DNA of 42,184 nucleotides from Alphaproteobacteria bacterium (GTDB lineage Bacteria > Pseudomonadota > Alphaproteobacteria > Caulobacterales > Aquidulcibacteraceae), in assembly GCA_026400735.1 (NCBI GenBank), contig JAPLOL010000149.1, positions 1-42,184 on the forward strand, written 5' to 3'. Each line of letters opens with the position of its first letter. Positions within the stretch are counted from its first letter, which is position 1. The notes below the pieces were generated by a model that worked only from the letters and a program-made list of their open reading frames with translations, was not told the DNA's origin and searched no databases. The position numbers and the translations under genes were made by a program. Shown here one piece after another: positions 34,627 to 42,184 of this stretch.

Positions 34627-35096
34627 GCGGCGAGGCGTTCCTCGCGGCCGAGTGGGTCTGGCAGGGCTTCACCGTCCGCCACAAATTGCAGCGACACTGA
34701 ATTGATGCAGTAGCGCAGGCCGCCAGCTGAACGCGGGCCGTCTGGGAAGACGTGACCTTGGTGGCTGTCGCAGCGTGCGCAGCGTGTCTCGATGCGGCGC
34801 ATGCCGTAGGAATTATCTTCGATACCGACGACGTGCTTGGGATCGATGGGGCCCGTAAAGCTTGGCCAGCCGGTGCCGCTTTCGAACTTTGTGTCCTGAC
34901 GAAAGAGGGGCAGGCCGCAGAGGCGGCAACAATAAGCGCCTGAACTTTTCTGGTTGAGCAAGCCGCCACAGAACGGGGCTTCGGTGCCGTGGTGTAGCAG
35001 CACGCGGCGTTCTTCGTCAGTAAGGCTAGCTTCAAGGCGCAAACGCTCTTGTGCGCTGGGAGGTGTGAGATCGAAGCCGGAGGCTGAAATTGTCAT
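34623..35096 (-). CDS. msrB: Peptide-methionine (R)-S-oxide reductase
   Basis: Repairs oxidised methionine in proteins (R epimer). The 157-residue product has the zinc Cys pairs (Cys57/Cys60 and Cys106/Cys109), GTGWPSFTGPI, and the catalytic selenocysteine-equivalent Cys130 in RYCINSVSLQF. ATG 35096 is used, with AGGGA just upstream; a longer frame to 35123 is possible. It lies 50 bases downstream of the small protein in the TIR-ParA operon on the same strand and may be co-transcribed. Confidence 0.93.
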   Translation of the reverse strand: MTISASGFDLTPPSAQERLRLEASLTDEERRVLLHHGTEAPFCGGLLNQKSSGAYCCRLCGLPLFRQDTKFESGTGWPSFTGPIDPKHVVGIEDNSYGMRRIETRCARCDSHQGHVFPDGPRSAGGLRYCINSVSLQFVADGEALPDPLGREERLAA

Positions 35097-35146
35097 CGTC
35101 CCTAACTTGGTGAACGCCGCCAAGTTCGTCCAGGGCTTCGGAAGGG

Positions 35147-35557
35147 TTACACCACGCCGTCACTGCCGCCGTAGAGCTTACTCAGATGCGTGACCAAGCT
35201 TTTGGCGCCGGCGCTGATTTGGTCGTCGCTAAATTTGGTGCGCAGTTGGCGCGCGGCGTCCGCTAGGCCCTTAGGCTCGTAAGCGAACTTGCGTTTGTAC
35301 TTCTTGGCGATGTGCTCGATCAGTAGGTCGGCCTTCTCCTGGGACGGACCCATGATTGGCTTTAGCGTCTGTTCCAGTTCGCGCACCAGCGGATCGCCCT
35401 TGGGCTTGGCGGCCTTCTTTGGCGCGGGTAGCGCGGCGGCCAGCAAAGCTTTGTCGGAATTGTCGCGGGCGAGCTTGAAGATCCGCCGCACTTCGGGGCG
35501 CGAGCGGCGCCCAAGCGCGGCGCGCAGCAATTTAGCGTCGGCCGGTTTTAAAGTCAT
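35147..35557 (-). CDS. Small Lys-rich helical protein coupled to TIR-ParA
   Basis: I do not recognise this 136-residue protein. The N-terminus (MTLKPADAKLLRAALGRRSR) is helical and basic, followed by a Lys/Ala/Pro linker (APKKAAKPKGD) and helical segments LVRELEQTLKPIMG, KADLLIEHIAKKYKRKFAY and ISAGAKSLVTHLSKLYGG. No signal or membrane segment. Its ATG overlaps the TIR-ParA stop (35554-35557), so the two are made together; a nucleic-acid-binding or adaptor partner role for the ATPase is a guess from charge and linkage. Confidence 0.75.
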   Translation of the reverse strand: MTLKPADAKLLRAALGRRSRPEVRRIFKLARDNSDKALLAAALPAPKKAAKPKGDPLVRELEQTLKPIMGPSQEKADLLIEHIAKKYKRKFAYEPKGLADAARQLRTKFSDDQISAGAKSLVTHLSKLYGGSDGVV

Positions 35558-36828
35558 GGCGCCGCCCGGCGGAGAATGGCTGCGGCGGCGCGGGCAAGCG
35601 ATTCCTTGGCTGGCCGGCCCCCGACGCGCATCATCGCTGTGACATTGATCGGGTTGGTGGCGAAGCGCTCAGTCGGCGTTGAGCGCAGGACCGCCGAATA
35701 TGGCACTTCGTCAGGCAGCAGCGCGCCGCCGAAGAAGGGCGCGTTCTGGATCTCCGACCGCGTCAGCGCGTCGGCGTCGCCAGTCTCTCCAGAGCGCGTG
35801 CGGTCGTTCACACCGTTCAGGAGCACCGAGAACTCCTCGGGCCGCAATGGCCTTCCCCTGACCTCACGCACGACATGCTCAAGCATGTTCAAACCGGTGA
35901 GCGAATAGCGCTCGGGGCGAACCGGGGCGACGATGTGGTCAGCGGTGGTGATCGCCAAGCGGGTGAGAAACGTCGCACAGGGGTTGGAGTCGATAATCAC
36001 TGCGTCAGAGCGGGCGCGGAGTGCGGCCACAAGAGCGCGGAAACGCGTGAACGCTTCGGCTTTGTCTCGATCTGGGCGGGTGTCGAGGGTGAATTCGAAG
36101 AGACGCTCGTCGCCGGCGACAAGTTCAAAGTTCGGCCCTTTGCTGCCGCGTCTGACGCGATTCAACGGGATGGAAATCGCGCCGAAATCGCTAAGCGGTG
36201 TCGCGTGGTCGCCGCGCGCATTGAGGATGCCATAGAGCGTGTGGTTCCGGTCGCGGATGCGGTTCCTCTCGCCGGGCGAGAGAAAATACTGTGTGAGATT
36301 GTGTTGCGGATCGAGGTCGATAAACGAGATCGCGCGCTTGTCTGCCAGGTGCGCAGCCGCGAAGAGATTGGCTGCGAGTACTGTCTTGCCGACGCCGCCC
36401 TTGATGTTGAGCATGGCGATGACACGGCCGCGCCCGTTTGCGGCGCGTGCCCGTTCAACGATTTGGGCAAGTGTCTCTGATCGCGCGCCACGCCGTAGGT
36501 CGATGAAGTTGGACGTGTCGAGCGTTTGGCTGAACCATGAATCGCCGGCGAGATCGGCAGTCTGCACCACGACGATCGCTCGGCCATTGTTGAGCGCGGC
36601 CGCCACCTCGCGGCGCACCCAAGCGCTCTCCTGAGCCGCAGGTGACGCGAGGACGATGACCACCGCGCACTGGCCAACCGCCTGGACGAGCGTGCCAAGC
36701 TTGTCTTGAACGCGATACTCGGGGCCGGAGCGGAGCACGGTCCATCCGTGCTGTTCGAGCTCGGCTGCGATGGATCGTGCGGCGTCTCCGTCGTCCGGTT
36801 CGAAGGCGAGATACGCCGCTGTTGCCAT
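35554..36828 (-). CDS. TIR domain fused to a ParA/Soj-type ATPase
   Basis: A 424-residue two-domain protein. Residues 3-125 are a bacterial TIR_2 domain: TAAYLAFEPDDGDAARSIAA, LEQHGWTVL, AVVIVLASPAAQESAWVRRE; Glu74 in WVRRE sits where TIR NADases have their catalytic Glu. Residues 135-424 are a ParA-family ATPase with deviant Walker A KGGVGKT (143-149, with signature Lys143), Walker A' ISFIDLDPQHNLTQYF, Walker B AVIIDSNP and an intact C-terminal fold. TIR domains of this type cleave NAD+ in defence systems, whereas ParA proteins position DNA or complexes. No ParB is nearby. The fusion and its coupling to a small basic protein are unusual. Domain calls are strong; the biological role is inference. 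Confidence 0.9.
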   Translation of the reverse strand: MATAAYLAFEPDDGDAARSIAAELEQHGWTVLRSGPEYRVQDKLGTLVQAVGQCAVVIVLASPAAQESAWVRREVAAALNNGRAIVVVQTADLAGDSWFSQTLDTSNFIDLRRGARSETLAQIVERARAANGRGRVIAMLNIKGGVGKTVLAANLFAAAHLADKRAISFIDLDPQHNLTQYFLSPGERNRIRDRNHTLYGILNARGDHATPLSDFGAISIPLNRVRRGSKGPNFELVAGDERLFEFTLDTRPDRDKAEAFTRFRALVAALRARSDAVIIDSNPCATFLTRLAITTADHIVAPVRPERYSLTGLNMLEHVVREVRGRPLRPEEFSVLLNGVNDRTRSGETGDADALTRSEIQNAPFFGGALLPDEVPYSAVLRSTPTERFATNPINVTAMMRVGGRPAKESLARAAAAILRRAAP

Positions 36829-36960
36829 AAAATCGTTCCACCCCGCCCTATGTGGTAAACCCTAGTCGGGGGCATTACGCCTTGGCAATGCGGCGTGGCC
36901 TCCCCCAAATGGGGCGGCGCGTGGCAGGAACCCAGGCGCAACACCAAGACTTCGCCGGTT

Positions 36961-38298
36961 ATGCCCGATCCCGCCCTTCTTGAGCTTTTTCAGCGCCTCG
37001 CAATGGCGCTTGGGATTGGCTTTTTGGTCGGTGTTGAGCGTGGTTGGAAGCACCGGGATGCGCCCGATGGGACGCGTGCCGCCGGCCTTCGAACTCATTC
37101 CGTTATCGGATTGATGGGCGGCGTTACGGGCGCATTGCTCCCGACGGTCGGCCAAGTTGGATTCGCGGCTTTGGCACTGGTGTTCGGCGCGGCGTTTGTG
37201 ACGTTCAAGGTACGCGAGAGTCAGCGCGACAACGATCTTTCGGCGACAGGAACGATTGCCGGGCTGCTGGTCTTTGCGCTCGGTGTTTATGCAATGTGGG
37301 GCGATCTGCGTATCGCGGCGGCAGTGGGCGTGACGCTCGTTGGTTTGCTTGCGTTCAAGAACGCGCTGCACGATTGGCTCGATAAAGTGACGTGGAAGGA
37401 GCTGCGGTCGGCGCTGCTCATTCTTGGCGCGACATTCATCGCGCTGCCGCTCCTGCCGGATCGCGCCGTCGATGTGTGGGGCGCGATCAACCCGCGTGAA
37501 TTGTGGTTGTTGACCATCCTCGTCGCGGGCGCGTCGTTTGCGGGTTACGTCGCGGTGCGGGTGCTGGGCAATGATGTCGGCGTTCTCGCAGGCGCTGCGG
37601 CCGGCTCGGTTGTCTCTTCAACAGTGGTGACTGCGGAGCTGGGCCGGCGTGTGAAGAGCGGCGAAACGCACGCGATGGTGGGCGGTGCGGCGGCAGCGAT
37701 CGCGGCGGCGATTAGCATTGGGCGCGTGATCGCACTGCTGGCTGTCACAGCGATGCCGATCGTGCCTGAGGCGGCGCCGGCGCTGGTGACGGCGCTTATT
37801 GTGTTTGCGGGCGCGGCGTTCGCGCTGCGCTATTTCGACAGAGAGGGCGATGGCGCGGATTCATCGCAGAAGCTGCGCAGTCCTCTCGATCTGGTTTCAG
37901 TGTTTCAATTCGCGGCGTTTCTGGGCGCCGTGATTGTCGTTGGTCGCATCGTGGCCGACGCGTTCGGCCAAGCAGGGTTGCTGCCATTCGCTGCGACGGC
38001 CGGGTTGGCCGATGTTGATGCGGTCACGCTCGCTGCTGGAAGTCTGGTGCGCGGTGGGTTGGAGCCTGCGGTCGGCGCACATGCGGTGATGATCGCGGTG
38101 CTGATGAACACGCTGGCTAAGGGTGTGATCGCCTTTGTAACGGGCGGATGGCGCTACGCGGCGCTCTATTTCGCAGCTGCTGTGGCGGCGACAATTGCCG
38201 CAGCGGCGGTTTGGTTCTTGGTCACACCGCTTATTGCGCCCATGTTTGGTGTGCAGGTGCAGCAACAGGCCTCGCTTGGAGCCGCAATGTTCGGCTAG
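36961..38298 (+). CDS. DUF4010/MgtC-like inner-membrane protein
   Basis: A 445-residue membrane protein with an MgtC/SapB-like N-terminal part ([48 protein letters not shown]) and a DUF4010 C-terminal part ([20 protein letters not shown]). About a dozen hydrophobic segments are visible. Role is uncertain; relatives are thought to affect ion or stress homeostasis. ATG 36961 starts the family-like sequence; the GTG at 36895 would add 22 non-conserved residues. It is divergent from TIR-ParA across a short leader. Confidence 0.85.
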   Translation: MPDPALLELFQRLAMALGIGFLVGVERGWKHRDAPDGTRAAGLRTHSVIGLMGGVTGALLPTVGQVGFAALALVFGAAFVTFKVRESQRDNDLSATGTIAGLLVFALGVYAMWGDLRIAAAVGVTLVGLLAFKNALHDWLDKVTWKELRSALLILGATFIALPLLPDRAVDVWGAINPRELWLLTILVAGASFAGYVAVRVLGNDVGVLAGAAAGSVVSSTVVTAELGRRVKSGETHAMVGGAAAAIAAAISIGRVIALLAVTAMPIVPEAAPALVTALIVFAGAAFALRYFDREGDGADSSQKLRSPLDLVSVFQFAAFLGAVIVVGRIVADAFGQAGLLPFAATAGLADVDAVTLAAGSLVRGGLEPAVGAHAVMIAVLMNTLAKGVIAFVTGGWRYAALYFAAAVAATIAAAAVWFLVTPLIAPMFGVQVQQQASLGAAMFG

Positions 38299-38309
38299 GG
38301 TTCGGAACG

Positions 38310-39689
38310 ATGAAGGAAAAATGGACCCCCGCAGGCTGGCGTTCGCTGCCGGCCAAGCACATTCCGACGGATTATCCCGATCCGGCGGCGCTGACGCGCG
38401 TCGAGCAGCAGCTCCGCTCGTATCCGCCGCTCGTGTTTGCGGGCGAAGCGCGCAATCTGAAGGCGCGTCTGGCCGAGGTCGCCGCCGGGAAAGCTTTCCT
38501 GTTGCAAGGCGGTGATTGCGCCGAGAGCTTCAAGGAATTTCATCCCGACAACATCCGCGACACCTTCCGCACGCTGATGGCGATGAGCGTCGTGCTGACG
38601 TTCGCGGGCTCCAAGCCGGTGGTGAAGCTCGGGCGCATTGCCGGCCAGTTCGGTAAGCCGCGCTCGGAGCAGATCGAGACTCAGAATGGGGTCACGCTAC
38701 CTTCTTACCGAGGCGACAACATCAACGGCATGGATTTCACGCCGGAATCGCGGACGCCCGATCCGGAGCGTTTGTTGAAGGCGTATTCGCAGTCGGCGGC
38801 GACGCTGAACCTCATCCGTGCGTTCGCGAACGGTGGCTACGCCGATCTGCATAATGTCCATCGCTGGATGGTTGGCTTCGTTGCCGATAGTCCGCAGGGC
38901 AAACGCTATCAAGAAATCGCGGACCGCATTTCTGAAGCCATCGACTTCATGGAAGCGTGCGGAATCACGCCGCAGAGCGTGCCGCAAGTCCGCCAGGTGG
39001 ACGTCTACACCAGCCATGAAGCGCTGTTGCTTGGCTACGAAGAGGCGATGACGCGCGTCGATTCCACCAGCGGCGATTATTACGACACCAGCGCACACTT
39101 TGTGTGGATTGGCGATCGCACGCGTCAGCCTGATGGCGCGCACATCGAGTTTGTCCGCGGAATCAAGAACCCGCTTGGCATCAAGTGCGGGCCTTCGCTT
39201 GATCCCGACGAGTTGCTGAAGCTGATCGATATTCTGAACCCGGCGGATGAGGCGGGACGCATCACGCTCATCGCGCGCTTTGGCGTCGACAAGGTTCAGG
39301 CGGGTTTGCCGAAATTGGTGCGCGCGGTCCAAAAATCGGGGCGCACGGTGATCTGGTCGTGTGATCCAATGCACGGCAACACGTTGAAGACGGCGTCAGG
39401 CTACAAGACGCGGCCGTTTGATCGAATCCTCGGAGAGGTTTCGAGCTTCATGGATATTGTGACGTCGGAAGGCGCCTATCCGGGCGGCGTGCACGTCGAG
39501 ATGACGGGACAGCAGGTCACGGAATGCTTGGGCGGCGCGTCGGCGGTGACGGAAGAGGATCTCTCCAGCCGCTATCATACGCACTGCGACCCGCGGCTCA
39601 ACGGCACGCAGGCGCTGGATCTGGCGTTTCTGATCGCGGAAAAGCTCCGCAGCGCGCGCGTGAATGGTCGCAAGGCGCAGGCGAGTTAG
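38310..39689 (+). CDS. 3-deoxy-7-phosphoheptulonate synthase, class II
   Basis: First enzyme of the shikimate path, joining phosphoenolpyruvate and erythrose 4-phosphate. The 459-residue class II (plant/Mycobacterium-like) protein has [73 protein letters not shown] and [10 protein letters not shown], the metal- and substrate-binding boxes of the family. ATG 38310 starts eleven bases after the preceding stop; a longer frame begins inside the membrane-protein gene. It is followed by gshB. Confidence 0.96.
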   Translation: MKEKWTPAGWRSLPAKHIPTDYPDPAALTRVEQQLRSYPPLVFAGEARNLKARLAEVAAGKAFLLQGGDCAESFKEFHPDNIRDTFRTLMAMSVVLTFAGSKPVVKLGRIAGQFGKPRSEQIETQNGVTLPSYRGDNINGMDFTPESRTPDPERLLKAYSQSAATLNLIRAFANGGYADLHNVHRWMVGFVADSPQGKRYQEIADRISEAIDFMEACGITPQSVPQVRQVDVYTSHEALLLGYEEAMTRVDSTSGDYYDTSAHFVWIGDRTRQPDGAHIEFVRGIKNPLGIKCGPSLDPDELLKLIDILNPADEAGRITLIARFGVDKVQAGLPKLVRAVQKSGRTVIWSCDPMHGNTLKTASGYKTRPFDRILGEVSSFMDIVTSEGAYPGGVHVEMTGQQVTECLGGASAVTEEDLSSRYHTHCDPRLNGTQALDLAFLIAEKLRSARVNGRKAQAS

Positions 39690-39733
39690 TCCGGCTCTTG
39701 ACTGCGTACATGGCCAAGCGCGAGTAGGTTCGA

Positions 39734-40675
39734 ATGAAATCACTTCGTATCGCCGTGCAGATGGATCCGATCGAGAAGATGATCGTGAACCATGACACGT
39801 CGCTTGCGCTCATGGTCGAGGCGCAGTCTCGCGGGCATGAGATTTGGTGGTGGACGCCGGATGATCTCTACTACGAACTCGGTGTTGTGAAGGCGAAGGC
39901 GCAGCGCGTTTCGGTAAGTTTGCAGGAAGGCGCGCACTACAAGACGCTTGAGGAAGCGGCGCGCGCGGTCGACGATTTTGATGTCGTGCTGGTGCGCCAG
40001 GATCCGCCGTTCGACATGGGCTACGTGACCAACACGTATCTGTTGGAGTTGGCGAAGAAGGCGCGGGTGATCAATCCGCCGCAGGGCATTCGGAACATCT
40101 CTGAGAAGTGCTCGATCCTGCAGTTTCCCGAACTGACGCCAAACACGTGGGTTGGACGCGATCTCGATGCGCTGGAAACCTTCGCCAAGCGCTACGAGCA
40201 GGTGGTGCTCAAGATCCTTTTCATGATGGGCGGCGAGGGCGTGATTAAGCTCTCCGCCAGCGCTCCGGATTTTCGTGAAAAGGCCAGTGCGTTTCTTGCG
40301 GCAACTGGGCGTGAGCCAATTCTGGCGCAGGAGTTTTTGCCGGCGGTTTCCGGCGGCGATAAGCGCGTGTTCGTGTTGAATGGCGAGCCATTCGCGGCGC
40401 TGAAACGCATCCCGAAGGCGGGCGATTTCCGTGCGAACTTGGCGGTCGGTGGCCAAGCCGCGCCGGGTGAGTTGGATGATGACGACTGCGCCATCGCGGC
40501 GGCCGTGGCGCCGTTGTTGAGGCGCGAAGGCATTGTGTTCGCCGGCCTCGACGTGATCGCCGGCAAGCTGATCGAGATCAACGTGACCTCGCCAACGCTC
40601 GCGCAAGAGCTGAAGCGGTTCTCGGGGCTCGATCTCCCAAAGGCTTTCTGGGATCGCGTCGAAACGCTGTTCTAA
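39734..40675 (+). CDS. gshB: Glutathione synthetase
   Basis: Adds glycine to gamma-glutamylcysteine using ATP. The 313-residue ATP-grasp protein shows MDPIEKMIVNHDTSLALMVE, VLVRQDPPFDMGYVTNTYLL, INPPQGIRNISEKC, DKRVFVLNGEPFAALKRIP, GLDVIAGKLIEINVTSPT. ATP-binding Lys160 is present, but the glycine loop reads KILFMMGGEG where KPLxGxGGxG is usual, losing the Pro and the first Gly. The rest is intact, so it is probably active. It overlaps the convergent transporter gene by four bases. Confidence 0.94.
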   Translation: MKSLRIAVQMDPIEKMIVNHDTSLALMVEAQSRGHEIWWWTPDDLYYELGVVKAKAQRVSVSLQEGAHYKTLEEAARAVDDFDVVLVRQDPPFDMGYVTNTYLLELAKKARVINPPQGIRNISEKCSILQFPELTPNTWVGRDLDALETFAKRYEQVVLKILFMMGGEGVIKLSASAPDFREKASAFLAATGREPILAQEFLPAVSGGDKRVFVLNGEPFAALKRIPKAGDFRANLAVGGQAAPGELDDDDCAIAAAVAPLLRREGIVFAGLDVIAGKLIEINVTSPTLAQELKRFSGLDLPKAFWDRVETLF

Positions 40676-42111
40676 GTCGCGAACGTCATGATCAGGACGA
40701 TCGCTGCGATGTTGAGGCCGAAGCCGACAGCGAGCATGCGCTTCAGCGTGAGCAATCCCGAAGAATAGGCGATGGCGTTGGGTGCTGTCGCGACTGGCAG
40801 CATGAACGCAAAACTCGCCGCGAGCGCGACGGGAAATCCGAGCTGCTGAAGCGGCGTTCCGGTCGCTGTGGCGACTGCGGCGACGACCGGCAGCATCGAA
40901 GTCAGCGTCGCGACGTTGCTGGCGAGTTCGGAGACGAGGATCGTCGTCACCACCAGAAGCGCAACGAGCGCGAAGGCCGAGAGCCCGTCGAGGCTCGCGA
41001 TCCATTCCCCGATCCAGGCCGCAAGGCCGGTGGCTTCCATGCCGGCGGCGAGTGAGAGTCCGCCGCCGAAGAGAATGGCGATGCCCCACGGAATCCGCTC
41101 GGCGGTTTTCCAATCGATGAGCTTCTCGCCGCGATCGCGTCCCGACGGGATGAAGAAGAGAAGCAGTGCGCCAGCGATGGCGACGCCCGTGTCGGTTAGC
41201 GCGGTGAGACCAGGAATTTCGGCGATCTGAACGCGGAACATCCATGCGAACGCTGTGAGCGCAAAGACGATGCCAATGCGGACTTCCGGCTTCGTGATTG
41301 GGCCGAGAGCGTGCAGCGCATCCTTCACGACTGAGCCGATCGCTTCGAAGCGTGAGTGGCCCTTGCCGAAGAGCGGCCAGCACAGCAGCAGCCACGCGAT
41401 AGGCATCATCAGCAACATGATTGGAATGGCGCGGCTCATCCAATCGATGAAGGCGATTGGTTCGCCGGCGCGTTCGAAGAAGGCGATGCCGATGAGGTTT
41501 GTCGGCGTGCCGACGGGCGTGCCGATGCCGCCAATGGTGGCGGCATGTGCGACGCCGAGTGTGAGCGCGCCACCGAGCGCGAGATCAGGTTTGCCGCCGC
41601 CGGACATAGCGCGCGCGGCGCCGATGGCGATGGGGGCGAGCATGAGCGTGGTCGCCGTGTTGGAGATCCACATCGAGATTAGCATCGAGGCGAGCATAAA
41701 CGCACCGACGAGCGCGATCGGGCGCCCGCCTGCAACTGAGGCGATCGAGAGCGCGATGCGCTCGTGCAAACGCCAGCGCTCAACACAGGCTGCGAGGATG
41801 AAGCCACCGATGAAGAGGAAGACGATCGGATCCGCGTAGGGTGAGGCCGCCTCTTTCATGCTGGCGGCGCCGATCAGTGGAAGCGCGGCAAGCGGGATGA
41901 GCGCTGTGGCGGCGATCGGGATCGCTTCGGTGACCCACCAGACGACCATCAGAGCCGCAAGCGAGACGACGCGCCATGCTTCTGGGGATAGGCCCTCGGG
42001 CGGCGGCATGAGTTGGATGCCAATTGCCAGGGCTGGCCCAAGGACAAGGCCGATCCAGCGGCCCACGCGGCCAAAACCGGTCTCCTCGCCGGCGATATCC
42101 TCGTCGGTCAT
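40672..42111 (-). CDS. SLC13/DASS family sodium-coupled anion transporter
   Basis: A 479-residue polytopic transporter of the divalent anion:sodium symporter family. The two substrate/sodium signature motifs are SNTATTLMLAPI (Ser150-Asn151-Thr152) in the first repeat and ASNVATLTSMLPVV in the second. Additional matches are WWVTEAIPIAATALIP and GTPVGTPTNLIGIAFF. Likely substrates are dicarboxylates such as succinate, or sulfate; which cannot be told. ATG 42111 has GGGGGA upstream. It converges with gshB, overlapping it by four bases. Confidence 0.93.
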   Translation of the reverse strand: MTDEDIAGEETGFGRVGRWIGLVLGPALAIGIQLMPPPEGLSPEAWRVVSLAALMVVWWVTEAIPIAATALIPLAALPLIGAASMKEAASPYADPIVFLFIGGFILAACVERWRLHERIALSIASVAGGRPIALVGAFMLASMLISMWISNTATTLMLAPIAIGAARAMSGGGKPDLALGGALTLGVAHAATIGGIGTPVGTPTNLIGIAFFERAGEPIAFIDWMSRAIPIMLLMMPIAWLLLCWPLFGKGHSRFEAIGSVVKDALHALGPITKPEVRIGIVFALTAFAWMFRVQIAEIPGLTALTDTGVAIAGALLLFFIPSGRDRGEKLIDWKTAERIPWGIAILFGGGLSLAAGMEATGLAAWIGEWIASLDGLSAFALVALLVVTTILVSELASNVATLTSMLPVVAAVATATGTPLQQLGFPVALAASFAFMLPVATAPNAIAYSSGLLTLKRMLAVGFGLNIAAIVLIMTFAT

Positions 42112-42184
42112 GGCATTCCCCCGCACGCCGGATTTGACACCGGCTTTATCGCCTCATACCTCAGCGCCTCTCCTTTGGAAGCCC

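Noticed and set aside
35554-36828. TIR-ParA as a chromosome-partition ParA of a plasmid or integrated element
   Set aside because: No ParB, parS, replication or integrase gene nearby, and the flanking genes are chromosomal; the TIR fusion is not a feature of partition ParA.
39740-41443. 567-codon minus frame over gshB and the transporter
   Set aside because: Arg/His-rich shadow spanning two strong genes on opposite strands.

Overview
The window looks like chromosome from a GC-rich alphaproteobacterium. The order rpoZ-spoT-(DUF4153)-pyrE-pdxJ-acpS-lepB-rnc-era-recO-parC, a lipoprotein resembling the Caulobacter CC0125/CC1285 family, a Bpt-type leucyltransferase, ATP12, a class II DAHP synthase and TTGACR...CTAnA-type promoter candidates all point to Caulobacterales or Hyphomonadaceae. 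This placement is inference from gene content and order. I see no rRNA, tRNA, CRISPR array, insertion sequence or phage gene.

Region 1 (1-11.6 kb, all +) is a housekeeping run: RNA polymerase omega, (p)ppGpp synthetase/hydrolase, a membrane protein, pyrimidine and pyridoxine synthesis, holo-ACP synthase, signal peptidase, RNase III, Era, RecO and topoisomerase IV subunit A. Two genes here are odd. The DUF4153-like gene has an in-frame amber codon followed by 47 codons that still read as its C-terminus. parC is split: the catalytic part and the C-terminal domain lie in different frames joined by an ATGA overlap, with about 40 residues missing at the junction.

Region 2 (11.6-17.7 kb) holds lemA plus an M48 membrane metalloprotease, two small proteins of unknown role, a minus-strand padR-pspC operon with a recognisable promoter, operator candidate and terminator, a VOC-fold protein, and rarA.

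Region 3 (17.8-27.4 kb, +) has an exported S9 peptidase, then a tightly coupled chain: RluA-type pseudouridine synthase, lipoprotein, fluoride channel crcB, a second pseudouridine synthase, and three related TPR proteins interleaved with ATP12. Two of the TPR proteins end in a 2OG-Fe(II) oxygenase-like domain. This TPR-oxygenase set is one candidate for an undescribed protein-modifying module.

Region 4 (27.5-34.6 kb) holds a secreted protein, pccB with a membrane-anchored hypothetical, a 518-base stretch with no convincing gene, two paralogous lipoproteins bracketing a secreted alpha/beta hydrolase, a minus-strand bpt-cupin pair, and a 73-residue protein reminiscent of sigma region 2.

Region 5 (34.6-42.2 kb) contains the other candidate system. 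A minus-strand gene encodes a TIR domain fused to a ParA-type ATPase, overlaps a small Lys-rich helical protein, and is followed by msrB. Divergent to it are a DUF4010/MgtC-like membrane protein, class II DAHP synthase and glutathione synthetase, then a convergent SLC13/DASS transporter.
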